In this document: positions 42,859-51,720 of the stretch, one piece after another
Numbering within the stretch: the first letter of the stretch is position 1
Layout: every line of letters starts with the position of its first letter
NCBI GenBank assembly: GCA_006969905.1
Contig: CP030887.1
Coordinates: 1,532,001 to 1,596,000, forward strand
Reading direction: 5' to 3'
DNA length: 64,000 nt
Source: Balneolaceae bacterium
GTDB lineage: Bacteria; Bacteroidota; Rhodothermia; Balneolales; Balneolaceae
Notes under the pieces: model-generated
Databases searched by the model: none
What the model saw: only the letters and a program-made list of their open reading frames with translations
Told to the model about the DNA's origin: nothing
Position numbers and translations under genes: made by a program

Positions 42859-44978
42859 TAACGAGAAGCTAAAATGGTTAATCTTGTGGTATGAATTAAT
42901 GATTGAATACAGATGGGCAAATCCTTTCCATATTTTATGGTTCCAGCAAATGCTTTAATAATTGCTTCATGCCCCTTATCACCAGAGCCTTTAATCGTCT
43001 TGAAATTTACTCCATATCCTTTAAGTTCTTTATAATCATCAAGTATAATGCTTTTCTGATCATAGAAAAGTTCAAGGCGTTCTTTGGAAAGTTTTTTATT
43101 TCCCAAACCAGTATAAACTAATGAGCAGACTGAGCCATCCTCATAAGTAACAGTAATTACTCTATTGTCAGAGCCATGCACTCCATTTTTGCTGCCTGAT
43201 ATAGAATTTATGCTGATGGTTTTAGGAATGTCATCAACAAGAAAACTAAATAAATCTATAATATGACATGCTTCTCCAATAATTCGACCTCCATCTTTTT
43301 GAGTCCAATGATCTAGGGGTTGAAAACCGGCGTTCATTCTGTATGTGCAAATTAGTGGATTTATTCTTTGTGATGTTTGCTCTCTTATCTGTTGTATAAA
43401 GGGACTGAATCTTCTATTAAAACCAACAGTTAGCACTGGAGCAGAGTCTTTTTTTGATAGATAGAATTGTTCAATTTTTTGAAGCTCTTTTTCATTTATT
43501 GAAAGTGGCTTTTCAACAAAGACGTGTTTTCCGGCCTCCAGACACTTAAGAGCTATTTCAGTATGAGTCGAATGTCGGGTCGTAATAAAAACAACATCCA
43601 CATCATGATTGTGCAGCAAGTCATCAACAGAGGCTTCAATTTTTTTTATTTTAAATTTTTCTGCAAGATTCTGTGCTTTGAAAGGTGTTTGATTTACTAA
43701 AACTTGAACATCAAATTCCCTGGGCATACCCCTTAAAATAGGAATGGTCATATTAGTGGCAAAGCTTCCGGTACCAATAATAGCTGTTTTCAGAGGCTGA
43801 TTTCCAAGCCCTGGTCTCTTATCTGTGGTTATACCTACTTTAGAAAGTTTTATATCAGGTTCTGGTTCCTGATACTTAAAGTATGAGATCAGCGGAGCAT
43901 CAGGCCCTTTTAAAGTTTCGAATGCAGCATCAGAATCAAATAATGGATATTCTTTATGAGGTAAGAGACGCAAGTTTACAGAAGAGTTTTTTAGTGCCTT
44001 AAGATAAGCTTGCATATTTCTATTCTCAGTCCATCGAACATAACTATAGGGATAATCGACACCTTCTTTTTCATAAGAATCATCATATCTACCGGGACCA
44101 TAAGAAGTTGAAATCAGGAAATCGAGTTCTTTCTCATAAATATCCTTCCTGTCTATTGTCATTCCAGTAACTCCAACAAGAATTACCTTTCCTTTTTTTC
44201 TGCAAATTTGAAACGCTTGTGCCAAAGGTTCGTTGGCATTTGTTGAAGCTGTTATAATAGTTGCGTCAACTCCATGACCATCTGCCCATGCGATTGCATC
44301 GGTAATAAGATTCGGATCGGCAGCATTTTTGATAATATCAGCACCACAGGCTTTGGCAAATTCTAGTCTTTTTTTATCAATATCTACAGCAAGTACATTC
44401 ATGCCACTCGCTTTGAGTAACTGTACAGTTGTTAGTCCTAATAATCCTGTACCTAAAACTGCTACATTTGACCCGAAAGATAAATCTGCTCTTCGAATAC
44501 CCTGCAGAGCTATACTGCCAATTGCAACTGTAGATGCATCACGCATAGATAAACCAGTAGGAATATGAACAACCAAATTTACTGGAACAACAGCAATTTC
44601 AGCATGAGCAGAAACAATCCCTCCTGCTGCAGCAACTAAGTCGCCAACCTGAAAGTTTTTTACATCTTTTCCGATTTCTATCACTTTACCTGATAGAGAA
44701 TATCCTAAAGGCAAAGCTTGATTAAGCTCGGTTTGAACTGAATCCCAGTATGATTTCAAACCCATTTTTGAAATTTTCTCAAGTGCTCGCCCGATAACTT
44801 CTGGTTTTTCAGCAACCCGTTTTAATATGCTTTTTCCAGTAGAAGAAACACTACTAAGCTCCGTTCCTGCCGAAATACAGCTATAGTAGACCTGTATCTT
44901 TACAGTCCTGTCTTTGATAGTTGGTTCTGGCAGTTCTTTTTGGAAAACCTGACCTTTTTTAACAAGAATTTGTTTCAT
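42858..44978 (-). CDS. Two-domain oxidoreductase: zinc-ADH-like fused to Gfo/Idh/MocA
   Basis: 706 residues. Residues about 1-370 form a medium-chain alcohol dehydrogenase-like domain (YYSCISAGTELSSV, GYSLSGKVIEIGKDVKNFQVGDLVAAAG, Rossmann VAVLGTGLLGLTTVQLL). The four-cysteine structural zinc loop is not seen. Residues about 390-706 are a Gfo/Idh/MocA oxidoreductase (TAIIGTGSFATNMTIPIL, FITTRHSTHTEIALKCLEAGKHVFVEKPLS). Such two-domain proteins are known in capsule and O-antigen loci. It probably carries out successive oxidation/reduction at a sugar; substrate unknown. Four-base overlap (ATGA) with the glycosyltransferase gene upstream. Confidence 0.9.
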   Translation of the reverse strand: MKQILVKKGQVFQKELPEPTIKDRTVKIQVYYSCISAGTELSSVSSTGKSILKRVAEKPEVIGRALEKISKMGLKSYWDSVQTELNQALPLGYSLSGKVIEIGKDVKNFQVGDLVAAAGGIVSAHAEIAVVPVNLVVHIPTGLSMRDASTVAIGSIALQGIRRADLSFGSNVAVLGTGLLGLTTVQLLKASGMNVLAVDIDKKRLEFAKACGADIIKNAADPNLITDAIAWADGHGVDATIITASTNANEPLAQAFQICRKKGKVILVGVTGMTIDRKDIYEKELDFLISTSYGPGRYDDSYEKEGVDYPYSYVRWTENRNMQAYLKALKNSSVNLRLLPHKEYPLFDSDAAFETLKGPDAPLISYFKYQEPEPDIKLSKVGITTDKRPGLGNQPLKTAIIGTGSFATNMTIPILRGMPREFDVQVLVNQTPFKAQNLAEKFKIKKIEASVDDLLHNHDVDVVFITTRHSTHTEIALKCLEAGKHVFVEKPLSINEKELQKIEQFYLSKKDSAPVLTVGFNRRFSPFIQQIREQTSQRINPLICTYRMNAGFQPLDHWTQKDGGRIIGEACHIIDLFSFLVDDIPKTISINSISGSKNGVHGSDNRVITVTYEDGSVCSLVYTGLGNKKLSKERLELFYDQKSIILDDYKELKGYGVNFKTIKGSGDKGHEAIIKAFAGTIKYGKDLPICIQSLIHTTRLTILASR

Positions 44979-46150
44979 GATTTATGGTTATAAATATTGA
45001 GAAGCACTTCTTCATCAACACTCCAATTATACTTATCTCGAATGTGTTGCGCCCCTTCTGTTTTTAGCTTATCTCCACTTTCCCATTTTCTATAAAGTGT
45101 ATGTATCTGTTTAGAGATATTTCTTATGTCGTCGAACTTATAAATTAAACCTGAATTGGTCTCGTTTATGATTCGCTCAATAGGATCACAGTTAGTAGCT
45201 AAAATTGGTTTTCCTGTTGCCATATACTGGAAAAGTTTATGCGGAATGGTAGTGTCGGTATGCATAGACTTAGTGTGGGGTATTAACAATACATTCGATC
45301 TCCTCATTAAAGTCATCATTTCATTTAAGCTTTTCCATCCCCAAAAAATTACCTGGTCTTGTAGCTTTAGCTCTTCAGCAAGATTCCTTAATTGGTGTAG
45401 ATAACTTCCATCTCCAACAATCCAACATTGGATATTATTATTTTCAAGTTCAGCCAATGCAGGTAAAATATATTGCAACCCACGGTGCTTAGTTACCCCA
45501 CCTCCATAAAATAGAATCATTTTATCCGATTTAGTTTCTTCTTGTGGATCGTGTGCCAAATTATATATATCTACTAACGTAGGGGTATTTGAAACTATAT
45601 GAACTTTCTTAGGTGAAGCGGTTAGCTGTTTTAATCTCTCTCCGTTTTCTTCTACTACGGCAATTACTTCATCTGCTTCTTGCACCATTCTTTGTTCATA
45701 ATCCCTCCATTGAGAATCAGAAGAAAGAATTCTTCCCAGGAATGATTTTACATGAGGAGATACTTCGAGTAAGGCCGGCCAATTTTCATGGAGGTCAAGA
45801 ATCAACCTCAACCCATACTTTTTTTTGAGTTGTAATCCAACCTGTGCTAATGGTAAGTCATGTATATGGACGGCTTCAAAATTCTGGTCTTTACATATAT
45901 CATTTAGAAAGGTTCGCCAAAAGTTGAAGTAAAATGGGAATTTTAAACAACCAACATTGGTTTTGTAGATGAAATTGGAAATTGGTTTACGATAAATTAG
46001 GGCCCCATTCCATTCTTCTTTTAAGGGAGCTCCTTTCTGGTCGAAGCAAGCAATTACCACTTCATGCCCCGCTGTTACTAATGATACTATCTCATGTTCT
46101 ACACGAACATCAGGAGGGAAATTTCGCTCCAGAACCATTAATATTTTCAT
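44975..46150 (-). CDS. Glycosyltransferase family 4
   Basis: 391 residues, GT-B. N-terminal MKILMVLERNFPPDVRVEHEIVSLVTAGHEVVIACFDQKG; C-terminal donor site MILFYGGGVTKHRGLQYILPAL, VWFWGWKSL-type loop, and NVLLIPHTKSMHTDTTIPHKLFQYMATGKPILATNCDPIERII. Similar to WbnH/FemD-like transferases of O-antigen loci. Acceptor unknown. Its stop overlaps the ADH/Gfo-Idh fusion start, and its start the stop of the second epimerase, each by four bases. Confidence 0.9.
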   Translation of the reverse strand: MKILMVLERNFPPDVRVEHEIVSLVTAGHEVVIACFDQKGAPLKEEWNGALIYRKPISNFIYKTNVGCLKFPFYFNFWRTFLNDICKDQNFEAVHIHDLPLAQVGLQLKKKYGLRLILDLHENWPALLEVSPHVKSFLGRILSSDSQWRDYEQRMVQEADEVIAVVEENGERLKQLTASPKKVHIVSNTPTLVDIYNLAHDPQEETKSDKMILFYGGGVTKHRGLQYILPALAELENNNIQCWIVGDGSYLHQLRNLAEELKLQDQVIFWGWKSLNEMMTLMRRSNVLLIPHTKSMHTDTTIPHKLFQYMATGKPILATNCDPIERIINETNSGLIYKFDDIRNISKQIHTLYRKWESGDKLKTEGAQHIRDKYNWSVDEEVLLNIYNHKS

Positions 46151-47214
46151 GATTTGAGCTGCTTTTTAATTATGTTAGCAATATCGGAAGAAGAAAATCC
46201 TTGCCCATACAAAGGCACCCAATTGGTTTCTGGATTTGAGTTTACCGCACGCACAATTCGTTCGGCATAAGGTCCAGTAAGCGTATTCCATTTACCATCA
46301 AGAGTTTCTATCCATTCTGTCTCATTTCGTACTGTTATACATTGTTTTTTCATCCAGTAAGCTTCTTTTTGGAGTCCACCTGAATCGGTGATCACTTTCT
46401 GGCAGTTATTTAACAGAACCATCATTTCGAAATAAGATACGGGCTCTGACAGCACCAGATTTGCAGGAAGATCAAGTTGCTCAATTTTATTCTTATTTCT
46501 GGGGTGTACAGGCCATAATATTTGCTGTTCTATTTTTGAAAAAGCTTCCATTATATTTTTGAGATGATCTTCATTATCAGTATTTGATGGCCGATGAATA
46601 GTGGTAAGAATAAATTGGTCTTTTTTAAGACTGGTAATATCTGATAGTGAAACTTTCTGTTTAGCAATTTCAGAGAATGTTAACAATGCATCATACATCA
46701 CATCCCCCACATTAAAAACACCTTTTGAGATGCCTTCTCTTTTTAGTTGTTTTACTCCTTGATCAGAAGAGCAAAACAAAATATCAGATATATGATCAGT
46801 CATAATACGATTGATCTCTTCAGGCATGGCTTTATTAAAGCTTCTCAAGCCTGCCTCAACATGGATCACAGGGATATGTAGCTTTGAGGCAACCAGAGCT
46901 CCGGCCAGGGTTGAATTGGTATCTCCATACACCATCAAAGCAGTGGGCAACTCAGGCTCTTGCAGAATATATGATTCCAATTTTTGTAGCATAATCCCGG
47001 TTTGTTCTCCGTGGCTACCAGAACCAATGCCGAGATTTAAAGCTGGCACAGGTATGTTCAGTTCCTCCCAGAAAATTGTACTCATTTCATGATCATAATG
47101 CTGTCCGGTATGAATGATTTTTTCCGGGATATTTAGATCACTTAGTGCCTCTGAAACAACTGCCGCTTTTACAAATTGCGGCCTTGCACCAACTATGGTT
47201 AAAATATAGCTCAT
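46147..47214 (-). CDS. wecB: UDP-N-acetylglucosamine 2-epimerase (non-hydrolysing), copy 2
   Basis: 355 residues with all the family motifs: GARPQFVKAAVV, HTGQHYDHEMSTIFWEELNIP, GSHGEQTGIML, HVEAGLRSFNKAMPEEINRIMTDHISD, TIHRPSNTD and TDSGGLQKEAYW. Same reaction as copy 1, though the active-site loop differs (LQKEAYWM instead of IQEETTYL). It resembles the WbpI/CapP-type subgroup more than the ECA WecB subgroup, which can act on UDP-2,3-diacetamido sugars; that distinction is inference. Within the operon, overlaps both neighbours by four bases. Confidence 0.92.
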   Translation of the reverse strand: MSYILTIVGARPQFVKAAVVSEALSDLNIPEKIIHTGQHYDHEMSTIFWEELNIPVPALNLGIGSGSHGEQTGIMLQKLESYILQEPELPTALMVYGDTNSTLAGALVASKLHIPVIHVEAGLRSFNKAMPEEINRIMTDHISDILFCSSDQGVKQLKREGISKGVFNVGDVMYDALLTFSEIAKQKVSLSDITSLKKDQFILTTIHRPSNTDNEDHLKNIMEAFSKIEQQILWPVHPRNKNKIEQLDLPANLVLSEPVSYFEMMVLLNNCQKVITDSGGLQKEAYWMKKQCITVRNETEWIETLDGKWNTLTGPYAERIVRAVNSNPETNWVPLYGQGFSSSDIANIIKKQLKS

Positions 47215-48518
47215 GATGATAATTTGTTTAATTCTTCAGCAAGACGTTTTGTCAAGCTCTCTCTGGAGTACTTAACAGCATTATTAGTTTGGTTTGAAAT
47301 AACCCCATTTTTCCAATCAGTAAATAATTTCAAAATATGTGCTTTGAGCTTTTCTTTTTCACTATATGAAATAAAGACACCTGAGTTAGTTTCTTCAAGT
47401 ATATTACTCATATCTCCTTTTACCGGACTAATACAAACTATTGGCCGTTCAGATGCTAGGTACTCAAAAAATTTCCCGGTCAGAATCAAATTAGCGTTGG
47501 GAGCATTATTGACAATTAGAAGTAATGCCTCAGATTGTTTTTGGTATTTCACAATTTCAGTATGAGGTACATATTCTATAAACTGAACTTGTGATTCAAC
47601 TGAGTGTTTACTGACACTTTGTTTTATGGACGTGTCTACTTTTCCAATTAGTTGAAGTTGGAATAAAGCTTTAAACTCAGCATTCTGGTTACTTAATTCG
47701 TGAATTGCCTCCCAAAGTATTTCAGGATTTCTTGTAGGAGTCATCATCCCCACATGAGAAAGAGTAAACTTTCTATTTGGAGAATATTCATTTCCAATAA
47801 AGTCATCACGATCATAACCATTAGTAATTACAGAAATTGGGGTCTGAGTTATTTCGGAAAATTCTGTTTTCATGGTAGGGCTTACAACTACCAATGAATC
47901 AGCACGCTCTAGCACCTTTTTTTCCAACTTATGGTGTTTTTTTCTTGCAAAGGAAGAAAGATTTAGATCTTCAAAGAAATCAATGTTTGTCCAGGGATCC
48001 CGGAAATCTGCAAGCCAGGGTATACTGGTTTTTTCAGAAATACCAAGGGCAATCATATGCATTGAATGAGGCGGACCCGTGGATACAATTGCTTTTATGT
48101 TTTTTGTATTTCTAAGATATTTTACGAGGAACTTAACAGAAGGCTTAATCCAGAACTTTCGGGCATCGGGAATGAAAAAATTACCGCGAATCCAGACAGA
48201 TATTTTCTGAAGTAAAGAACTTTCATTTCCGGATTTCATTAAACCCGCCCCTAATTTCTCTTCTTTTTTGAGCCCTACAAATTTCTTGTAAAATGAATAG
48301 GGTTCCCAAATTTGAGAAGTGAGAACAGTTACATTTTCGGGAATATCAGCAGAAAGAGTTTCATCAATTGCAGGCCTTTCAGGGTTTGAAGGTGTATAAA
48401 TAACCGGCTCCCACCCGAACCTTTGAAGATACTTCGTAAATTTAACCCATCTTTGTACGCCTGATCCTCCACTAGGTGGCCAGTAATAAGTTATTATGAG
48501 TACTTTTTTATGACTCAA
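47211..48518 (-). CDS. Glycosyltransferase family 4
   Basis: 435 residues, GT-B, of the Bacteroidota type whose N-terminus is ITYYWPPSGGSGVQRWVKFTKYLQRFGWEPVIYTP. The acceptor-domain WLADFRDPWTN block and RADSLVVVSPTMKTEF come next. The donor domain contains LSHVGMMTPTRNP and ALLLIVNNAPNANLILTGKFFEYLASERPIVCISPVKGD, with the E-x(n)-E region. Substrate unknown. Its start overlaps the YfhO-type gene stop by 11 bases and its stop the second epimerase by four. Confidence 0.9.
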   Translation of the reverse strand: MSHKKVLIITYYWPPSGGSGVQRWVKFTKYLQRFGWEPVIYTPSNPERPAIDETLSADIPENVTVLTSQIWEPYSFYKKFVGLKKEEKLGAGLMKSGNESSLLQKISVWIRGNFFIPDARKFWIKPSVKFLVKYLRNTKNIKAIVSTGPPHSMHMIALGISEKTSIPWLADFRDPWTNIDFFEDLNLSSFARKKHHKLEKKVLERADSLVVVSPTMKTEFSEITQTPISVITNGYDRDDFIGNEYSPNRKFTLSHVGMMTPTRNPEILWEAIHELSNQNAEFKALFQLQLIGKVDTSIKQSVSKHSVESQVQFIEYVPHTEIVKYQKQSEALLLIVNNAPNANLILTGKFFEYLASERPIVCISPVKGDMSNILEETNSGVFISYSEKEKLKAHILKLFTDWKNGVISNQTNNAVKYSRESLTKRLAEELNKLSS

Positions 48519-50985
48519 TCTTAGATTTTTTTTGGAGGTGTATGAACCCTACTGCTATACCTAATAGTATTTGTATTATCAAAGAAATCCATCCAAGCGT
48601 TACGCCAAGCGAGTATGAGTTTGGTTTGAATTCAAGTTCAAGCTTATGCTCTCCGGCAGGAATCTCAAAACCACGTAGTACATAATTGGTTTTATAAATT
48701 GGCACTTCTTCACCATTTAATTTTGCAATCCAACCTGCGGGATAATAAATCTCGCTGAGCACTAAAAAACCAGGTTGTGACCTTTCTATTTCAAGTGATA
48801 TTTCTGCACCCGTATAATTAGTAACCACTACTGAAGAAGAAGCGTCAGGCATCGTTGTTAATCCATCAGCGTTTTCAACTACGGCTACATTTGAATAATT
48901 AACATTAGGTTGATCTACAAAATTAAAAGCTTCCTGAGGTGTATCAACGAAAACCAAAGAATCAACAAAGAACGCTTTTGGTAATAATTTTTCATTTTCA
49001 AACACAGAACCAGAATTTCCTGTAAATACTTCTCTAAGCCCTGGTATTCTTAGCCCGGTCTGATAATTAATATATTTGATATTGAGCGCCCCAAGCAGTT
49101 CAAGGTTCAAACCAGCATCTCCTTTATACAAAGGGCCTCCGGCTTTTTGAAGGTCAGCGACAATACTAAGTTTGGCACCGGTATATCCGCCTATTGTTGG
49201 GTAAAAATAAGAGGGAGTTGCTTCTTGGAATGTGCTTACCAAGAGGGGAAATACTCTATACCTGTATTCACCATTTTCGGAATTGATATTATCAATGATA
49301 TACTGGTCAATATCTCTTTTTCGGGATTCTAAGTAAGCAACAGTATCTCTATTCTTGTCCACAATTACTTGTTCCGGGATGTACCGTTTTCCTACGGTTA
49401 TCATGTCAAAACCAGCAAGAAAAATAAGCCCTAATGATGCTAATCCAATAGAAAGCTTACGCTTTAAAGCAAACCAAATTAAAGTAATTGTTAAGGCTAG
49501 AAAAATTCCCAACCGGAATAAATCTCTGTTTGCACTCTCTTTTCTTTCTGGTACAAAATTTTGCTGAATTACACTTATGGCTCTTTGCTTAACTTGGGGA
49601 TTATTGGGACTTACCTGGTTTTGTTGGGCAATTTGTTGCGAAAGCCGTGCAACCTCATTTGGGTTTGTAAAGTCAGATGATTTAACCTGGATAAATAAAA
49701 AAGCAAAAATAAGAGCGGTGATTCCAAGAGGAATATACAGCTCCTGGATTGAAGAAGACTTTTTCTTAACGAAGTCTATGAACCAATCCAGCCCATAAAC
49801 AGCAACTATTGAATAACAAAATGCAGTAAGAACGAGCCAGGTTTCCGGGGCTCTAAATTTGTTGAAAAGTGGGATATAATCAAAAGCAAGCTGATTTATT
49901 AAAAGGAAGTTGCCACCCCATGCAAAAATAATAGCTAGGGTTCCTGTTCCAAAGAACACAAAAAGGGTTCTACTTTTCTGTTTGAATAATGCCACTAGAA
50001 TAAATGGAAGAACCAAAGCGCCTAAATAATGTGGCCCCGATGTGAAAGATTTTGGTCCAAAATAATTTGGTGAAGCACCACCAAAGATTTCCGGAATAAA
50101 TAGTGTTAATGTTTCTTTAATACCTTGTGACCATGCAAAAGCATAACCCGCACTGAGCCCGGTGGTACCATCGAGTGCAGATCCACCTCGGATACTAAAT
50201 GGGCTGTATTCTTGAAGTGTTAAGAAACTTTGTGCATGACCAACTATTCCTACTATTCCTCCAAGAATTAATAATCCGGTAATTATTCCAAACTGTCTGA
50301 AGTTTTTTTCTTTTATCTGATTCCAGGAATCTGCTATCCAAAGAAAACCAAGTAAATACATGAAATAATAGGTAATCTGCGGATGTCCAGCCCTAACCTC
50401 TAAAGCCATAGCAACAGTAAAAAGGAGCAATCCCGCCAGTTTATTATCAGACCGGGTTAGTTTCCAATAACCCACAAAAATCCAGGGTGCAAATGCAAGT
50501 GCTACAAACTTTGAAGTGTGTCCGGCTCCTATAATAATTGGGAAATAGGTAGTAAGAGAATAGGTAATACTTCCAAATACCGCTGTTAATGGTCGAAACC
50601 CCATAAGTATAAGTAGGAAATAGGTACCCGAAAGCATAATCCAGTATTGAAACGCTGGATATATTTTGTGAAAGAAGCGGCTTACAAAATCAATATGTGG
50701 AACCTGCGTTGCTACTGACACCACAAAAGCAGGCATCCCAAGATACATATTTTCTACCCAGAGTGGTTCTTTGTCAAATTTTTCTCTGTACTCGATTACA
50801 GATTCAGCTCCAGCTCGCCATTGCGTAATATCATGCCGTTGCAGTTCTTTACCACCAATAGTTGTGGCTGTAAATAAAAAGAAGGGAACAAGGAAAAGAA
50901 TAGCTAATGCTATAGCGTGCTGCTTCCATTCCGAAAGACTATAGAAAAAACCTTCAGATATGTCTTGGGTATTTTTTTTGGCCAT
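48508..50985 (-). CDS. YfhO-family membrane protein (GT-C-like)
   Basis: 825 residues. Many transmembrane helices in the first ~430 residues and again at 490-530; then a large soluble domain (about 545-790, containing PSYFYPTIGGYTGAKLSIV and GFLVLSEIYYPAGWIAKLNGEEVPI) and a final helix (VTLGWISLIIQILLGIAVGF). The pattern matches YfhO/DUF6044-like GT-C membrane proteins, which use lipid-linked sugars at the outer face of the inner membrane. The activity is unknown here. Starts five bases after gatC ends and leads the polysaccharide operon. Confidence 0.85.
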   Translation of the reverse strand: MAKKNTQDISEGFFYSLSEWKQHAIALAILFLVPFFLFTATTIGGKELQRHDITQWRAGAESVIEYREKFDKEPLWVENMYLGMPAFVVSVATQVPHIDFVSRFFHKIYPAFQYWIMLSGTYFLLILMGFRPLTAVFGSITYSLTTYFPIIIGAGHTSKFVALAFAPWIFVGYWKLTRSDNKLAGLLLFTVAMALEVRAGHPQITYYFMYLLGFLWIADSWNQIKEKNFRQFGIITGLLILGGIVGIVGHAQSFLTLQEYSPFSIRGGSALDGTTGLSAGYAFAWSQGIKETLTLFIPEIFGGASPNYFGPKSFTSGPHYLGALVLPFILVALFKQKSRTLFVFFGTGTLAIIFAWGGNFLLINQLAFDYIPLFNKFRAPETWLVLTAFCYSIVAVYGLDWFIDFVKKKSSSIQELYIPLGITALIFAFLFIQVKSSDFTNPNEVARLSQQIAQQNQVSPNNPQVKQRAISVIQQNFVPERKESANRDLFRLGIFLALTITLIWFALKRKLSIGLASLGLIFLAGFDMITVGKRYIPEQVIVDKNRDTVAYLESRKRDIDQYIIDNINSENGEYRYRVFPLLVSTFQEATPSYFYPTIGGYTGAKLSIVADLQKAGGPLYKGDAGLNLELLGALNIKYINYQTGLRIPGLREVFTGNSGSVFENEKLLPKAFFVDSLVFVDTPQEAFNFVDQPNVNYSNVAVVENADGLTTMPDASSSVVVTNYTGAEISLEIERSQPGFLVLSEIYYPAGWIAKLNGEEVPIYKTNYVLRGFEIPAGEHKLELEFKPNSYSLGVTLGWISLIIQILLGIAVGFIHLQKKSKIES

Positions 50986-50990
50986 GTTGT

Positions 50991-51278
50991 CTATTCAATT
51001 ACTTTTGGAACCCTGAAATAATCAGAATCGGCATCCGGGGCATTTTTGAGTGCATCTGTATGAGAAAGTGGGGGTTTGGCTTCATCTTTTCTGAACCGGC
51101 TATCCAGTTCGATGACATGTTCAAGTGGTTCTACCTCAGAGGTATCCAGCTCATTAAGCATTTCCATATAGTCCAGGATTTTGCTCATGTCTTCGGCAAA
51201 AGAAACAGCTTCTTCATCAGTTAGCTGAAGACGGGCAAGATTGGCTATGTATTTTACATCTTTTTCGGATACAGACAT
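50991..51278 (-). CDS. gatC: Asp-tRNA(Asn)/Glu-tRNA(Gln) amidotransferase subunit C
   Basis: 95 residues, full length. The GatC signature is VSEKDVKYIANLARLQLTDEEAVSFAEDMSKILDYMEMLNELDTSEVEPLEHV, and the C-terminus YFRVPKVIE is the part that wraps GatA. It stabilises GatAB, which forms Gln-tRNA(Gln) and/or Asn-tRNA(Asn). GatA and GatB are not in the window. It heads the minus-strand run and the next gene follows after five bases, so the polysaccharide genes may share its promoter. Confidence 0.95.
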   Translation of the reverse strand: MSVSEKDVKYIANLARLQLTDEEAVSFAEDMSKILDYMEMLNELDTSEVEPLEHVIELDSRFRKDEAKPPLSHTDALKNAPDADSDYFRVPKVIE

Positions 51279-51435
51279 TTTAACAATAGATTATTTAACT
51301 AAACAATTTAAAAAAAGATTGGGGTAAAGGTTAATTTATAATCACAAAATTATAAATATAACTTTGCAGCTGCATAACTTAGAGATTGGGAATTAAGGAA
51401 ATATTATTCATTTTATCGCCGACTCCAAAAGGCTT

Positions 51436-51708
51436 ATGATTAAGAAAAAAATTACGATAAAAAATTCGGCAGGCCTTCATGCAAGGCCATCTGCGGCATT
51501 AGTGAAACTTGCCGGCTCCTTTAAATCAGATTTCTATATTCACATGTATGGTTACAGGGTGAATGGAAAAAGTATTTTGGGGGTGATGACACTGGCTGCC
51601 GAAGAAGGGGCAGAACTGGAGTTAGAGCTTAATGGAGAGGATGAAAAGGAAGCTATGAGTGCAATTGTTGAGCTTGCAAACAATAAGTTTGGTATGGCTG
51701 ATGAATAG
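51436..51708 (+). CDS. ptsH: HPr phosphocarrier protein
   Basis: 90 residues. The phospho-acceptor His15 is in AGLHARPS and Ser46 in GYRVNGKSILGVM, so the regulatory Ser site of HPr kinase is also kept. HPr accepts phosphate from Enzyme I. Immediately upstream of ptsI (12-bp gap), forming a ptsH-ptsI pair. No EII sugar component is in the window, so transport versus purely regulatory use is open. Upstream 51301-51435 is an AT-rich divergent promoter region with gatC. Confidence 0.95.
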   Translation: MIKKKITIKNSAGLHARPSAALVKLAGSFKSDFYIHMYGYRVNGKSILGVMTLAAEEGAELELELNGEDEKEAMSAIVELANNKFGMADE

Positions 51709-51720
51709 TAAATAGAAGCA

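Noticed and set aside
51359-51366. TAACTTTG as a Bacteroidota -7 promoter box (TAnnTTTG) before ptsH
   Set aside because: The box fits, but no -33 TTG lies at the required spacing, and single 8-mers are expected by chance in AT-rich sequence.
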